DNA from: an uncultured Myxococcales bacterium
GTDB lineage: Bacteria > Myxococcota_A > UBA9042
Direction: 5' to 3'
DNA: 34,089 nucleotides
Assembly: GCA_903929795.1 (NCBI GenBank)
Contig: CAIYWC010000125.1
Span: forward strand, 1 to 34,089
Shown: piece after piece, positions 24,230-31,437 of the stretch
Layout: the number at the start of each line of letters is the position of its first letter
How positions within the stretch are numbered: the stretch's first letter is position 1
Translations under genes and position numbers: made by a program
Notes under the pieces: model-generated
The model's input: the letters and a program-made list of their open reading frames with translations, nothing else
Databases searched by the model: none
Told to the model about the DNA's origin: nothing

Positions 24230-25201
24230 ATGCGCGTCGCCCTTGCGTTTTCTGCTCAGCGCGACGATCCGGACACTGACCTCCACGCGGCCGTGGCGCA
24301 CCTCGCGCAGGCGCTGACCCGGCTGGGGCACGCGGCGCTGCCGGTGCCGCTCGGGCTGGACGTCGCGGCCTTCTGGCAGGCGCTGCAAACCGCGCAGCCG
24401 GACGTGATTTGGAACCTGTGCGAGGAGGCGTCGGGCCGGCCGGGGCGCGAGCTGCACGCGGCGGCGCTGCTGGAGCTGCAGGACGTACCGGTGACCGGAA
24501 CGGCAGCGGCGGAGCTGGCGCTGTGCCTGGACAAGGCGCGGGCACGCGTGCTGCTGGCGGCGGCGGGCGCGACGGTGCCGCAGGCGGTGCGGGTGGCCGC
24601 GGGGCAAGCGGTGCCGCTGGCGGTGCCGTTGCCGGCGATTGTCAAGCCGACCAGCCAGGACGGCAGCGCGGGCATCGATGCCCAGTCGGTCGTGCACACG
24701 CACGCGCAGGCCCAGGCGGCGGTGGCGCGGCTGCACGCGCAAGGCCTGGGCGACGCGCTTGTGGAGGCGTTCATCGCCGGGCGCGAGCTGAACGCGCTGC
24801 TGCTCGGGCCGCCGGGTGGGCCGATTGCCGCGCTGGCGCTGGGCGAGATCGACTTTTCGCAGGTGCCGCCCGCGCAGCCGCGCATCCTGACGTGGGCGGC
24901 AAAATGGCAGGAAGACAGCGCGGAATTCCTGACGACGCCCGTGCGCTATCCGGCGGTGGTCGATCCGGAACTTCTCGTGAAGATTCGGGAATTGGCCGAT
25001 CGTGCGTTTGCCGCGCTGGGCCTGGCGGGGTACGCGCGGCTGGATCTGCGGGTCGATGCGGCGGGCGAGCCGTTCCTCATCGACGTCAATCCGAATCCGG
25101 ACTTGTCGCCGGATGCGGGGCTTGTGCGCGCGCTGCCGGCGCTGGGGCTGAGTTTTGACGATTTCGTAGCGCTGCAGCTGGGTTGGGCGCGCATCAAGTA
25201 G
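24230..25201 (+). CDS. Second ATP-grasp ligase, Ddl-like
   Basis: 323 residues. N-terminal half: MRVALAFSAQRDD, VIWNLCEEASGRPGRELHAAALLE, VPVTGTAAAELALCLDKARARVLL. ATP-grasp half: PAIVKPTSQDGSAGID, LVEAFIAGRELNALLLG, a lid region (ILTWAAKWQEDSAEF) and AGYARLDLRV...LIDVNPNPDLSPDAG for metal binding. It parallels the preceding ligase in order of motifs but is clearly diverged (WNLCEE for FNIAEG, DVNPNPDLS for EANPLPGLS), so the two probably use different substrates in sequential steps. It lies six bases after the first ligase and 12 before the GNAT gene. Confidence 0.9.
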   Translation: MRVALAFSAQRDDPDTDLHAAVAHLAQALTRLGHAALPVPLGLDVAAFWQALQTAQPDVIWNLCEEASGRPGRELHAAALLELQDVPVTGTAAAELALCLDKARARVLLAAAGATVPQAVRVAAGQAVPLAVPLPAIVKPTSQDGSAGIDAQSVVHTHAQAQAAVARLHAQGLGDALVEAFIAGRELNALLLGPPGGPIAALALGEIDFSQVPPAQPRILTWAAKWQEDSAEFLTTPVRYPAVVDPELLVKIRELADRAFAALGLAGYARLDLRVDAAGEPFLIDVNPNPDLSPDAGLVRALPALGLSFDDFVALQLGWARIK

Positions 25202-25213
25202 GCGGGTGAAGCG

Positions 25214-25705
25214 ATGACGACGTTGACGATGCGCCTGGCGACGGTTCACGACCGGGCGGCGATTGCCCGGCTGCTGAGCGACGCCGGCAATTTTAGTGAG
25301 GAAGAATGCGCGGTTGGCCTGGAGATCGCCGACGTCTTTGTGGGCGATGGCCCGACCGCTGGCGTCCACGGCGATTATCCGACCATCGTTGCAGCGCGCG
25401 AGGGCGCGGTGGTTGGCTACGCGACATTTGGCCACACGCCGATGACCGAGGGGACGTGGCACCTGTATTTCATCGCGACGGACGTGACGATTCGCCGCGC
25501 CGGAATCGGCCGCGCACTGTGCGAGGCGATGCGCGAAATTGCTGAAAATCAGGGCGGAAAACGCCTGGTGCTGGAGACCAGCGGTCGGGAATTGTACGGC
25601 GGAACCCGGGCGTTCTATGACGGAATTGGCTTCCAGGAAGAGGGCCGGATTGCGGATTACTACGCACCGGGTGATCCGGTCGTGTACTACGTTTGGCGCT
25701 GGTAG
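25214..25705 (+). CDS. GNAT family N-acetyltransferase
   Basis: 163 residues with the GNAT fold: an N-terminal TMRLATVHDRAAIARLL, AREGAVVGYATFGHTPMTEGTWHLYFIATD (beta 4), the acetyl-CoA loop RRAGIGRALCEAMREIAENQGGKRLVLET and the C-terminal motif TRAFYDGIGFQEEGRIADYY. It probably acetylates a small amine. As the third gene after two ATP-grasp ligases, the likely substrate is the amine of an amino acid or dipeptide made or used by that pair. Confidence 0.92.
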   Translation: MTTLTMRLATVHDRAAIARLLSDAGNFSEEECAVGLEIADVFVGDGPTAGVHGDYPTIVAAREGAVVGYATFGHTPMTEGTWHLYFIATDVTIRRAGIGRALCEAMREIAENQGGKRLVLETSGRELYGGTRAFYDGIGFQEEGRIADYYAPGDPVVYYVWRW

Positions 25706-25723
25706 GCCCTGGGTTGTTACCCG

Positions 25724-26734
25724 TCAACGCCGCTGGGCGCGCGTGCGCGGCAAACCGTGAACAGCCAGCCGCTCCGTTTCCTGGAGCACACGCCGGCCCG
25801 GCGCATGCCGCCACAGCGCCCGCAAGCCGTGGGCGATGCCGGACGGGAACAGGCTCCGGCGGATCGCGGTCAGCGCCGGTTGCCACAGCCACATGTCGTG
25901 CAATAGGCCGTTTTGCTTAGCGATTGCCAGGAGCCCGCGTCCGCGGACGTGGTCGCCCACCACGAAATTGGAGACCGCCGCGCGCAAGTACGCGACCGCC
26001 AGAAAGCGCCGTCGGCGTCGCGGATGGGCGGCGAAGAACTGCGGGTGGCGAGCGACCATGATTTCATGGGTCTTGTGATACTCGCAGTCATAACTCAAGG
26101 AGACTTTTGTACTTTGTCCGAGGCGATAGCGGTAAAAGATCGCGCCGCAATGGGCGACGGGCACGCCCAGCTCCGCGGCGCCGATGTGGAAGTCGTAATC
26201 GCCGTTGCCGCGCGCCAGTTCATCTGCAAAACCGCCAAGTTGCGTCCACAACGCCGTCCGGTAGGCGCAGGGCCCCGGCAGCGGCTGGCCGCCCAGGTAA
26301 TCTTCCGGACCGACGCGCGCGGGATAGCGCTTCACGCCCGACCCGCCGTCAAAGTACTCGTAATCACCGACAATGATCGCCGCGTCAGGGGCGCGGGCGT
26401 GCGCGGCGAGCACGAGCGCGACGCTCTCGGGCAGCAACAGGTCGTCGGCGTCCAGATAGAAGTGCAGCGTGGTTTCTGTAAGTGAAAACGCGATGTTGCG
26501 CGCAGGGTAGGGCCCGCGGTTCTCCGGCAGCACCACTTTGCGCAGCCGCGGGTGGCGCAGCGTGTCGAACACCGCCCGCGTCGCCGCATCGTGGCCGCCG
26601 TCGAGCACGATGACCGCCGCCCAGCGCGCGTCCGTCTGCGCCAGCACGCTCTCCCAACAGTCCCGCAGCTGCGCACCTTCGCGCCACGCGGTGATGCCAA
26701 TCGTGATCAGTGGCTCTTGTTCTTGCGCGACCAT
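25724..26734 (-). CDS. Family 2 glycosyltransferase
   Basis: 336 residues from the ATG at 26734, chosen for the GGAGG just upstream. GT-A fold: ITIGITAWREGAQLRDCWESVLAQ, VIVLDGGHDAATRAVF, PENRGPYPARNIAF, the DxD-type metal site YLDADDLLLPE (95-98) and, later, GPCAYRTALWTQLGGFADELARGNGDYDF. The C-terminal ~90 residues are basic and helical (HPRRRRRFLAVAYLRAAVS), probably a peripheral membrane contact. It likely transfers a sugar in surface polysaccharide synthesis, consistent with the divergent flippase gene across the 319-base spacer. It converges with the GNAT gene (18 bases apart). Confidence 0.9.
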   Translation of the reverse strand: MVAQEQEPLITIGITAWREGAQLRDCWESVLAQTDARWAAVIVLDGGHDAATRAVFDTLRHPRLRKVVLPENRGPYPARNIAFSLTETTLHFYLDADDLLLPESVALVLAAHARAPDAAIIVGDYEYFDGGSGVKRYPARVGPEDYLGGQPLPGPCAYRTALWTQLGGFADELARGNGDYDFHIGAAELGVPVAHCGAIFYRYRLGQSTKVSLSYDCEYHKTHEIMVARHPQFFAAHPRRRRRFLAVAYLRAAVSNFVVGDHVRGRGLLAIAKQNGLLHDMWLWQPALTAIRRSLFPSGIAHGLRALWRHAPGRRVLQETERLAVHGLPRTRAQRR

Positions 26735-27053
26735 GGGCCCTCCGCGGCGCACCGCAGGGCGATGCTTCACCCATCGTGCGCTTGCCCCGGGCCTGTTCCA
26801 AATCGCCACGGCGCGCGATTCTGCCTTTGGCTCGACGGCTTCGCGTGGCGGATATGCTCATAACATGCTGATATTAAATAATTCTGGTCGATCGTGCGTC
26901 AAGCCGGAGACGCTGGCGGTGGGAGCGACGACCACACTACAACGCGCGGGTTTACGTCAGCGTGCACTTCTTAACTGTGCCTCAACAGAAGCGCGCGATC
27001 GACAGGGGTAGGGTAGGCAAGCGGGCGCGGCAGGCGCGCGCGGGGAGCCTGCG
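26735..27053. other. Divergent promoter region with an AT-rich patch
   Basis: 319 bases between the glycosyltransferase (minus) and flippase (plus). Bases 26853-26886 are strikingly AT-rich for this window (ATGCTGATATTAAATAATTC), a good place for promoters of either gene. GGGGAG just before the TTG at 27054 supports that start. No gene seen. Confidence 0.5.
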
Positions 27054-28625
27054 TTGCACCGTCCCAAGCCCAAACACGCTGCGCCCACGCACCCGCGGTC
27101 CGCGTTGGCGCACGCTGTCGGTGCCGTGGTTGCCGGCCGCGTCGCTGCGGCCGCGCTCGATTCCCTCAAATATTTCGCGCTCTTTCGGCTGCTCGACAAA
27201 GCTGACTACGGCGCGCTTGCCTTTGCCCTGACCTGGCACCTCACCGCCGTCACGCTCGGGACCGTCGCGGTGCCGGACTCCCTGCTTGCGCTGCTGCCGC
27301 GGGTCCCGGCGGCGCAACAGGCTGGCCTGGCGCGGCAGTCGCTCAAGCTCCTGGCGGCGCTGGGCGCGCTGGCCGGGCTTGCCGTCGCGGGCCTGGGGCA
27401 CCTCCCGGCGCTGTTGCCCGCTGGACAGCCCGCGCTGCCGGGGCTGTTGCCGTGGATCGGTCTGGCCATCGCGGCGGATCTGCCCGCCCAGCTGCTGCAG
27501 GCTTTTCTCTTGGGAATTCGGCGGCATCGGGACGCCGCAGTGCGCACGCTTGGCCTCGCGGCGCTCAGCAACCTGGCGCTTGTGGCGCCAATCCTCGCGG
27601 GCGCGGGCCTGCGCGTGGTGGTCGCGAGTTTTGCCGGCGCGTGCGTGTTGCGGCTGGCGGTGACGGTGTGGACGGTTCACCGCGCGTTCCCCGGCGAGCC
27701 GCACCTGGCTTACCCCGGCGGGCTGCGTGCGCAACTCACTATGGCTGTTCCACTTTCGCTGACCGGCGTGGTCGCGACCTTCAACCGGCAGCTGGCGACC
27801 TGGACCGCCGGCTTCCTGCTGCCGGCCGCGCTGTTCGCCGATTTCGCTGTCGGTTCGCAGGAACTGCCGCTGGTCTCGATGCTGCCCAACGCGGTCGCTG
27901 TGGCGATGCTGCCGCATTTGACCCAGCTGATGGTGCAGCCCGCGCAACGCGCCGCGGGTATCGCGCTGTGGCACGCGGCGATCCTGCGGGTCGCGCTGAT
28001 CATGCTGCCGGTGTGGGTCTGGTGTACGGTGGAAACGGTGCCACTGCTGACGGCGCTCGGCGGGCCGCATTGGGCGAGCGCGGCGCTGCCGTTTCGCATC
28101 ACGGCGCTGCTTTTGCCGCTGCGGGTCACGGCGTACGGCACGCTGCTGCTGGCGCTTGGCTTGCCGCGCGAAGTCCTCAAGGCGCAGCTGGCGGCGGTCA
28201 CGGCGACGCTGCTGGCCTGCGCGGTCCTGTGGACGCTGCACCACGGCGGGTGGCTGGACGAGCGGAGCGCGCTGGTGGGCGGCTGCGCGGCGTTCGTGCT
28301 GAGCCAGTTCACCGCGATTGGCCTGATGCTGCGCGCGATTGCCCGCGGCTGCGACATCGCGTGGCATGCGGCATTTCCGTGGCGCGCGTGGGGGCTGCGG
28401 CTGACGGTTGCGCTGGCGCCCATGCTGGTGGTGCAGCTCCTGCCGCGTGTGCCGTTGTCGGGGGAGGCGGGCGAGCTGCTCAACCTCAGCCTGCGGACGT
28501 TGGGCTACGCGGCGCTGACGCTCGCGGCGTTCTGGCACCTCGACCTGTTGACCGCGGCGGATCGCGCGGTTGTCCGGCGGTGGCTGCGACTTGCGCCGCT
28601 GACGGAGCCCGCGCCGGTGGGGTGA
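27054..28625 (+). CDS. Polysaccharide/lipid-linked oligosaccharide flippase-like membrane protein
   Basis: 523 residues with ~12 hydrophobic helices and no large soluble domain, fitting the MOP (Wzx/MviN-like) exporter superfamily: N-terminal GAVVAGRVAAAALDSLKYFALFRLLDKADYGALAF is typical of Wzx helices 1-2 (YG in the short loop), with later LRAQLTMAVPLSLTGVVATFNRQLATWTAGFLL and LPLVSMLPNAVAVAMLPHLT. It likely moves an undecaprenyl-linked glycan across the inner membrane. The start is TTG at 27054, supported by GGGGAG about six bases upstream; an ATG downstream would cut the first helices. It diverges from the glycosyltransferase gene. Confidence 0.87.
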   Translation: MHRPKPKHAAPTHPRSALAHAVGAVVAGRVAAAALDSLKYFALFRLLDKADYGALAFALTWHLTAVTLGTVAVPDSLLALLPRVPAAQQAGLARQSLKLLAALGALAGLAVAGLGHLPALLPAGQPALPGLLPWIGLAIAADLPAQLLQAFLLGIRRHRDAAVRTLGLAALSNLALVAPILAGAGLRVVVASFAGACVLRLAVTVWTVHRAFPGEPHLAYPGGLRAQLTMAVPLSLTGVVATFNRQLATWTAGFLLPAALFADFAVGSQELPLVSMLPNAVAVAMLPHLTQLMVQPAQRAAGIALWHAAILRVALIMLPVWVWCTVETVPLLTALGGPHWASAALPFRITALLLPLRVTAYGTLLLALGLPREVLKAQLAAVTATLLACAVLWTLHHGGWLDERSALVGGCAAFVLSQFTAIGLMLRAIARGCDIAWHAAFPWRAWGLRLTVALAPMLVVQLLPRVPLSGEAGELLNLSLRTLGYAALTLAAFWHLDLLTAADRAVVRRWLRLAPLTEPAPVG

Positions 28626-28717
28626 CCGTTCGCCACCGTCCAGCGGGCGAAGCGGCTGTCGGCGCCGCGGCGCAGCGGAGGGTGCCAACCCAGCGACGAT
28701 TGGGCCGCGCTTGAACT

Positions 28718-28731
28718 GCGCGATATCGCGC
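28718..28731. repeat. 14-bp perfect palindrome between convergent genes
   Basis: GCGCGATATCGCGC, followed at once by an AT-rich run (CAATATTACTGAAATATG). It lies between the flippase stop and the convergent small lipoprotein stop. It could be a protein-binding site or part of a bidirectional terminator; no T-run directly follows. Confidence 0.4.
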
Positions 28732-28756
28732 CAATATTACTGAAATATGTGCGATT

Positions 28757-29266
28757 TTACTTGTTCGCGCCGACCCGCTCGACGCTGTCGACCCACAAGT
28801 AGCGGTGCGCATCGGTGGTGAAATAGCCGCAGCCTTGGGCCCAGTAGGTGCTCAGATAGCCGCGGACGCGGATGCGGTCAAACGGTTTGAGATCACGGAC
28901 TTCCGCGTAGCGCGCCCGCGGCAATGTCAGCGTCACGACGTTGAAGCTTGGCAGCGCGGCGGCGAAGTTGGCGATGGCGGCGGGATCGCCGGTCGTGGGC
29001 ACCTGGACGCTCATGGTCTCGATGCTCACCAGATCGCAACCCTCGAACGCGCTGACGCCGGAGCCGGCGACCACGACGTCGATTGCCACGTTGACGTCCT
29101 TGATGCCGGTTGGCGCGACATCGCGCAGCTCAACGGGCCGGTAGGCCGCCGGGTCGGTCGGTATCGCCGCCATCCGCACGCCCCCGCACGCCGCGCACGC
29201 CAGGAGTAGGACCGCCGGAGCGGTTCGCTGCACGAGGGGCCAAAAGCGCGCGGCGTTTTTCGTCAT
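28757..29266 (-). CDS. Small lipoprotein of unknown function
   Basis: 169 residues from the ATG at 29266, placed so that the hydrophobic stretch APAVLLLACAAC acts as a lipoprotein signal (lipid Cys24, or 27). The longer frame to 29320 adds no signal. The mature part is beta-rich: VNVAIDVVVAGSGVSAF, SIETMSVQVPTTGD, FNVVTLTLPRARYAEV, LKPFDRIRVRGYLSTYWAQGCGYFTTDAHRYLWVDSVE. The last segment resembles OB-fold/tRNA-anti-like modules, which is only a suggestion. It converges on the flippase gene. Confidence 0.72.
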   Translation of the reverse strand: MTKNAARFWPLVQRTAPAVLLLACAACGGVRMAAIPTDPAAYRPVELRDVAPTGIKDVNVAIDVVVAGSGVSAFEGCDLVSIETMSVQVPTTGDPAAIANFAAALPSFNVVTLTLPRARYAEVRDLKPFDRIRVRGYLSTYWAQGCGYFTTDAHRYLWVDSVERVGANK

Positions 29267-29356
29267 GCGAACAGTCTGAACGCGGCGGATCGCGGGGTCA
29301 AGGACTGCGCAATCCGCCATCGCCGCAAACCGGCGCGCACTCGCCCGGCGCGCCGG

Positions 29357-29779
29357 CTATTTGGGGCAGGCGGCGTCGCGCGCGACGTGTTCCGCATGGC
29401 ACGCGTTCGGGTCCTTCAGCGCGCCAACGACGTTCGTGTCGGTCGCACATACAAACAGCGTCACCGCCTCGCAGGTCCAGACGGCGGTCTGCTTGGCGAC
29501 ACAATCGGCGGTGGCGAGCCCCGGGACGACGTAATCGCATAGGCCGTAGCACTGCGCCAGGTCAAGGGTCGCGCAGTCCTGTTTTTGCGTGTCGCAATCG
29601 GACTTGCACGCAGCGGTGGGGGTGACGGCCGCGGCATCGCCCACGGCATCCGCTCCGGCATCCGCTCCGGAGTCGTCTGAACCGTCGGACGTCGCGTCGG
29701 TTGCGCCCGCGGGCGTGTTCGTTGCGCCGCACCCGGCGAGCCAAAGCGACAAAAAGAGACAAGGCAGCAGGCGGTTCAT
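29357..29779 (-). CDS. Small cysteine-rich lipoprotein of unknown function
   Basis: 140 residues from the ATG at 29779. Lipobox WLAGC (Cys17), an Asp/Ser/Ala linker (TDATSDGSDDSGADAGADA), then a ~85-residue domain with eight or more cysteines (CKSDCDTQKQDC, CYGLCD, DCVAKQTAVWTCEAV, VCATD, CHAEH, CPK), likely disulfide-stabilised helices. It is similar in build to the lipoprotein at 6556-7116 but not clearly homologous. Confidence 0.78.
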   Translation of the reverse strand: MNRLLPCLFLSLWLAGCGATNTPAGATDATSDGSDDSGADAGADAVGDAAAVTPTAACKSDCDTQKQDCATLDLAQCYGLCDYVVPGLATADCVAKQTAVWTCEAVTLFVCATDTNVVGALKDPNACHAEHVARDAACPK

Positions 29780-29980
29780 GGCGGGACCTCGGTGCAAGGG
29801 TTGCTGGGCGCGTGACCCGATGGCCGCGCAGTCTGGCAGGTGCGCAAACAGCGTGCCAAGTCCGACCTGGGCTTGCCGCGTGCGTTTGACCTCAGTGCCC
29901 GCGTGCTGGTGCGGCGTCGCTTGTCCACCCGGTGGATGAACGCTGCTCCAATGGCGGCATTCCTACGGCGGTGGCGCGGG

Positions 29981-30823
29981 TCAGGGCGATGTTGGGTCGG
30001 GGCCGGCTGCCTCCGCTTGCCCGTGGACGAACGCCAGCAACGCCTCGGCGAACGCCTGGGGCTGCTCCAGCTGTGGAAAGTGCCCGGCGTCAGCGAGCGC
30101 GTGGAACTGCGCCCCCGGCAGCTTGGCGGCCAGCTGGAGACCGGTCGCCACGCGCGTTCCCGGCAGCCGGTCGGCCTCGCCCCACAGCACCAGGATCGGC
30201 GCACGCGGCTGGGGCGCACCGTCGCCGTGCAGCAGACAATCGACAAAAGCTTCCAGCTGTTGCGCGCCGGACACCGCCGCTTGCAGCGTCACGGGCGCGC
30301 GCGCCGGGTCGGCAAAAGCGCGCGACAGCAACCCGGGGCGAAATGACACCCGCTGGACGACCGCGCGCAGCAGCGCCCGCCCGAGCCGGCGCTCGCCCAG
30401 CCACAGCAGCAGCGGCGGCGTCCGCGCGACGGCGAAGCCATCGACGAGCACCAAGCCTGTCACACGCTGCGGCGCACGGCCCGCCAGACTCCAAGCGAGC
30501 GATGCCCCAAAGGAATTGCCAATGCACACGACCTGATCGACGTCCAGCGCGTCGAGCAGCGCCTGAAGCCACGCGACGTACGCGGCAAAGCTGCCCCGGC
30601 CCGGCTGCGTCAGGTCGCCCAGCCCGGGCAGGTCCGGCGCCACGATCCAGCACTTCCGACCGAGCAGGTCCCAGACGCGCGACCAATGCAGCGCCGCGCC
30701 ACCCCAACCACCGTGCAGCAGCAGTAGCACGGTCGACCCGCTGCCGCCCGCGAAGACGTGTGCGGGCTGACCCAGAACGTGCAGCGTCTGCAGGCGAACC
30801 GGCACCGGCGGGAGCGGCGACAT
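29981..30823 (-). CDS. Alpha/beta-fold hydrolase
   Basis: 280 residues from the ATG at 30823, set by GGAGGTG upstream; the longer frame to 31153 crosses the divergent gene. Classical elements: LLLLHGGWGGAALHWSRVW (oxyanion region), IVAPDLPGLGD, nucleophile elbow IGNSFGASLAW (Ser104), ILVLWGEADRLP (catalytic Asp) and LADAGHFPQLEQPQAF (catalytic His). This is a soluble, single-domain lipase/esterase or C-C hydrolase type, substrate unknown. It lies divergent to the small zinc-binding gene across 280 bases. Confidence 0.93.
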   Translation of the reverse strand: MSPLPPVPVRLQTLHVLGQPAHVFAGGSGSTVLLLLHGGWGGAALHWSRVWDLLGRKCWIVAPDLPGLGDLTQPGRGSFAAYVAWLQALLDALDVDQVVCIGNSFGASLAWSLAGRAPQRVTGLVLVDGFAVARTPPLLLWLGERRLGRALLRAVVQRVSFRPGLLSRAFADPARAPVTLQAAVSGAQQLEAFVDCLLHGDGAPQPRAPILVLWGEADRLPGTRVATGLQLAAKLPGAQFHALADAGHFPQLEQPQAFAEALLAFVHGQAEAAGPDPTSP

Positions 30824-31103
30824 GAACACCTCCGGCCGCGGCGCGTGCCGCGTGGTGGCCAAAGAAGCACGGCGCCGCTGGCGAGCAAGGCGCGGCGCGT
30901 TGGGTGCGCGATTCCAGGCCGAATGCGGTGGCGCCAGTCGGACCGATTGCAACCGATTTGCGGGCCGGACCGCAACGCGTGGAAGTGTGAACTCAGCTTT
31001 CTGCGCCACGCGCCGCGGCAAAAGTTTGCAACGGCCGAACACCTCCTCGGGTTGTGGGAGGGCCAAGGGGGCCGGACCGCGTGGCCCGCCTGAAGGAGGA
31101 AAA

Positions 31104-31286
31104 ATGCCTGAGTTCACGTGCTGCGTCTGCCAAGCCAAGTTCGAGATCCCCAACGAAATTGTCGCCCACTACCGGCGCTGGCGGCCCAAGTACTGCGCGG
31201 CGCACAGGTACGTCGGCAAGATGCGAAGCGCGGCGTGGCTGGGCCAGAAATTCGCGCGGAAATCCAGCCAGCTGCCCGCGGTTTGA
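31104..31286 (+). CDS. 60-residue putative zinc-binding protein
   Basis: A short frame with a near-ideal AAGGAGG site a few bases before the ATG, which is strong support for a real gene. It has a possible zinc site C6-x-x-C9 ... C31-x-x-H34 (FTCCVCQAKFEIPNE, PKYCAAHRY), then a basic tail (KMRSAAWLGQKFARKSSQ). This pattern suits a small zinc ribbon, perhaps nucleic-acid binding given the charge. No family was recognised. The upstream in-frame extension is intergenic and is rejected. Confidence 0.72.
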   Translation: MPEFTCCVCQAKFEIPNEIVAHYRRWRPKYCAAHRYVGKMRSAAWLGQKFARKSSQLPAV

Positions 31287-31319
31287 CGCGACGGTCTGGA
31301 ACCCGCAAGCTGTTGGCCA

Positions 31320-31334
31320 GCGACAAAATGTCGC
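31320..31334 (+). terminator. Hairpin after the 60-residue gene
   Basis: Perfect 6-bp stem GCGACA-AAA-TGTCGC, 34 bases after the stop. There is no T-run after it, so termination is uncertain; it could instead be an operator or mRNA structure ahead of the cysteine-rich lipoprotein gene at 31438. Confidence 0.3.
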
Positions 31335-31437
31335 CATCGTTCGCAAACTTGTGTCGCGGCGCGTGGCGCCACTGCAAACGGCCACGAAGCGAGCGCGCGC
31401 GTGGCTGCTGTCGCAATGGCCTGGCCCGGAGGGCTCC

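Noticed and set aside
23429..25462. 677-codon minus-strand open frame
   Set aside because: Antisense of the ATP-grasp operon; Arg/His/Gln-rich noise.
26982..28688. 568-codon minus-strand open frame
   Set aside because: Antisense of the flippase; Arg/Gln/His-rich with no membrane helices or domain.
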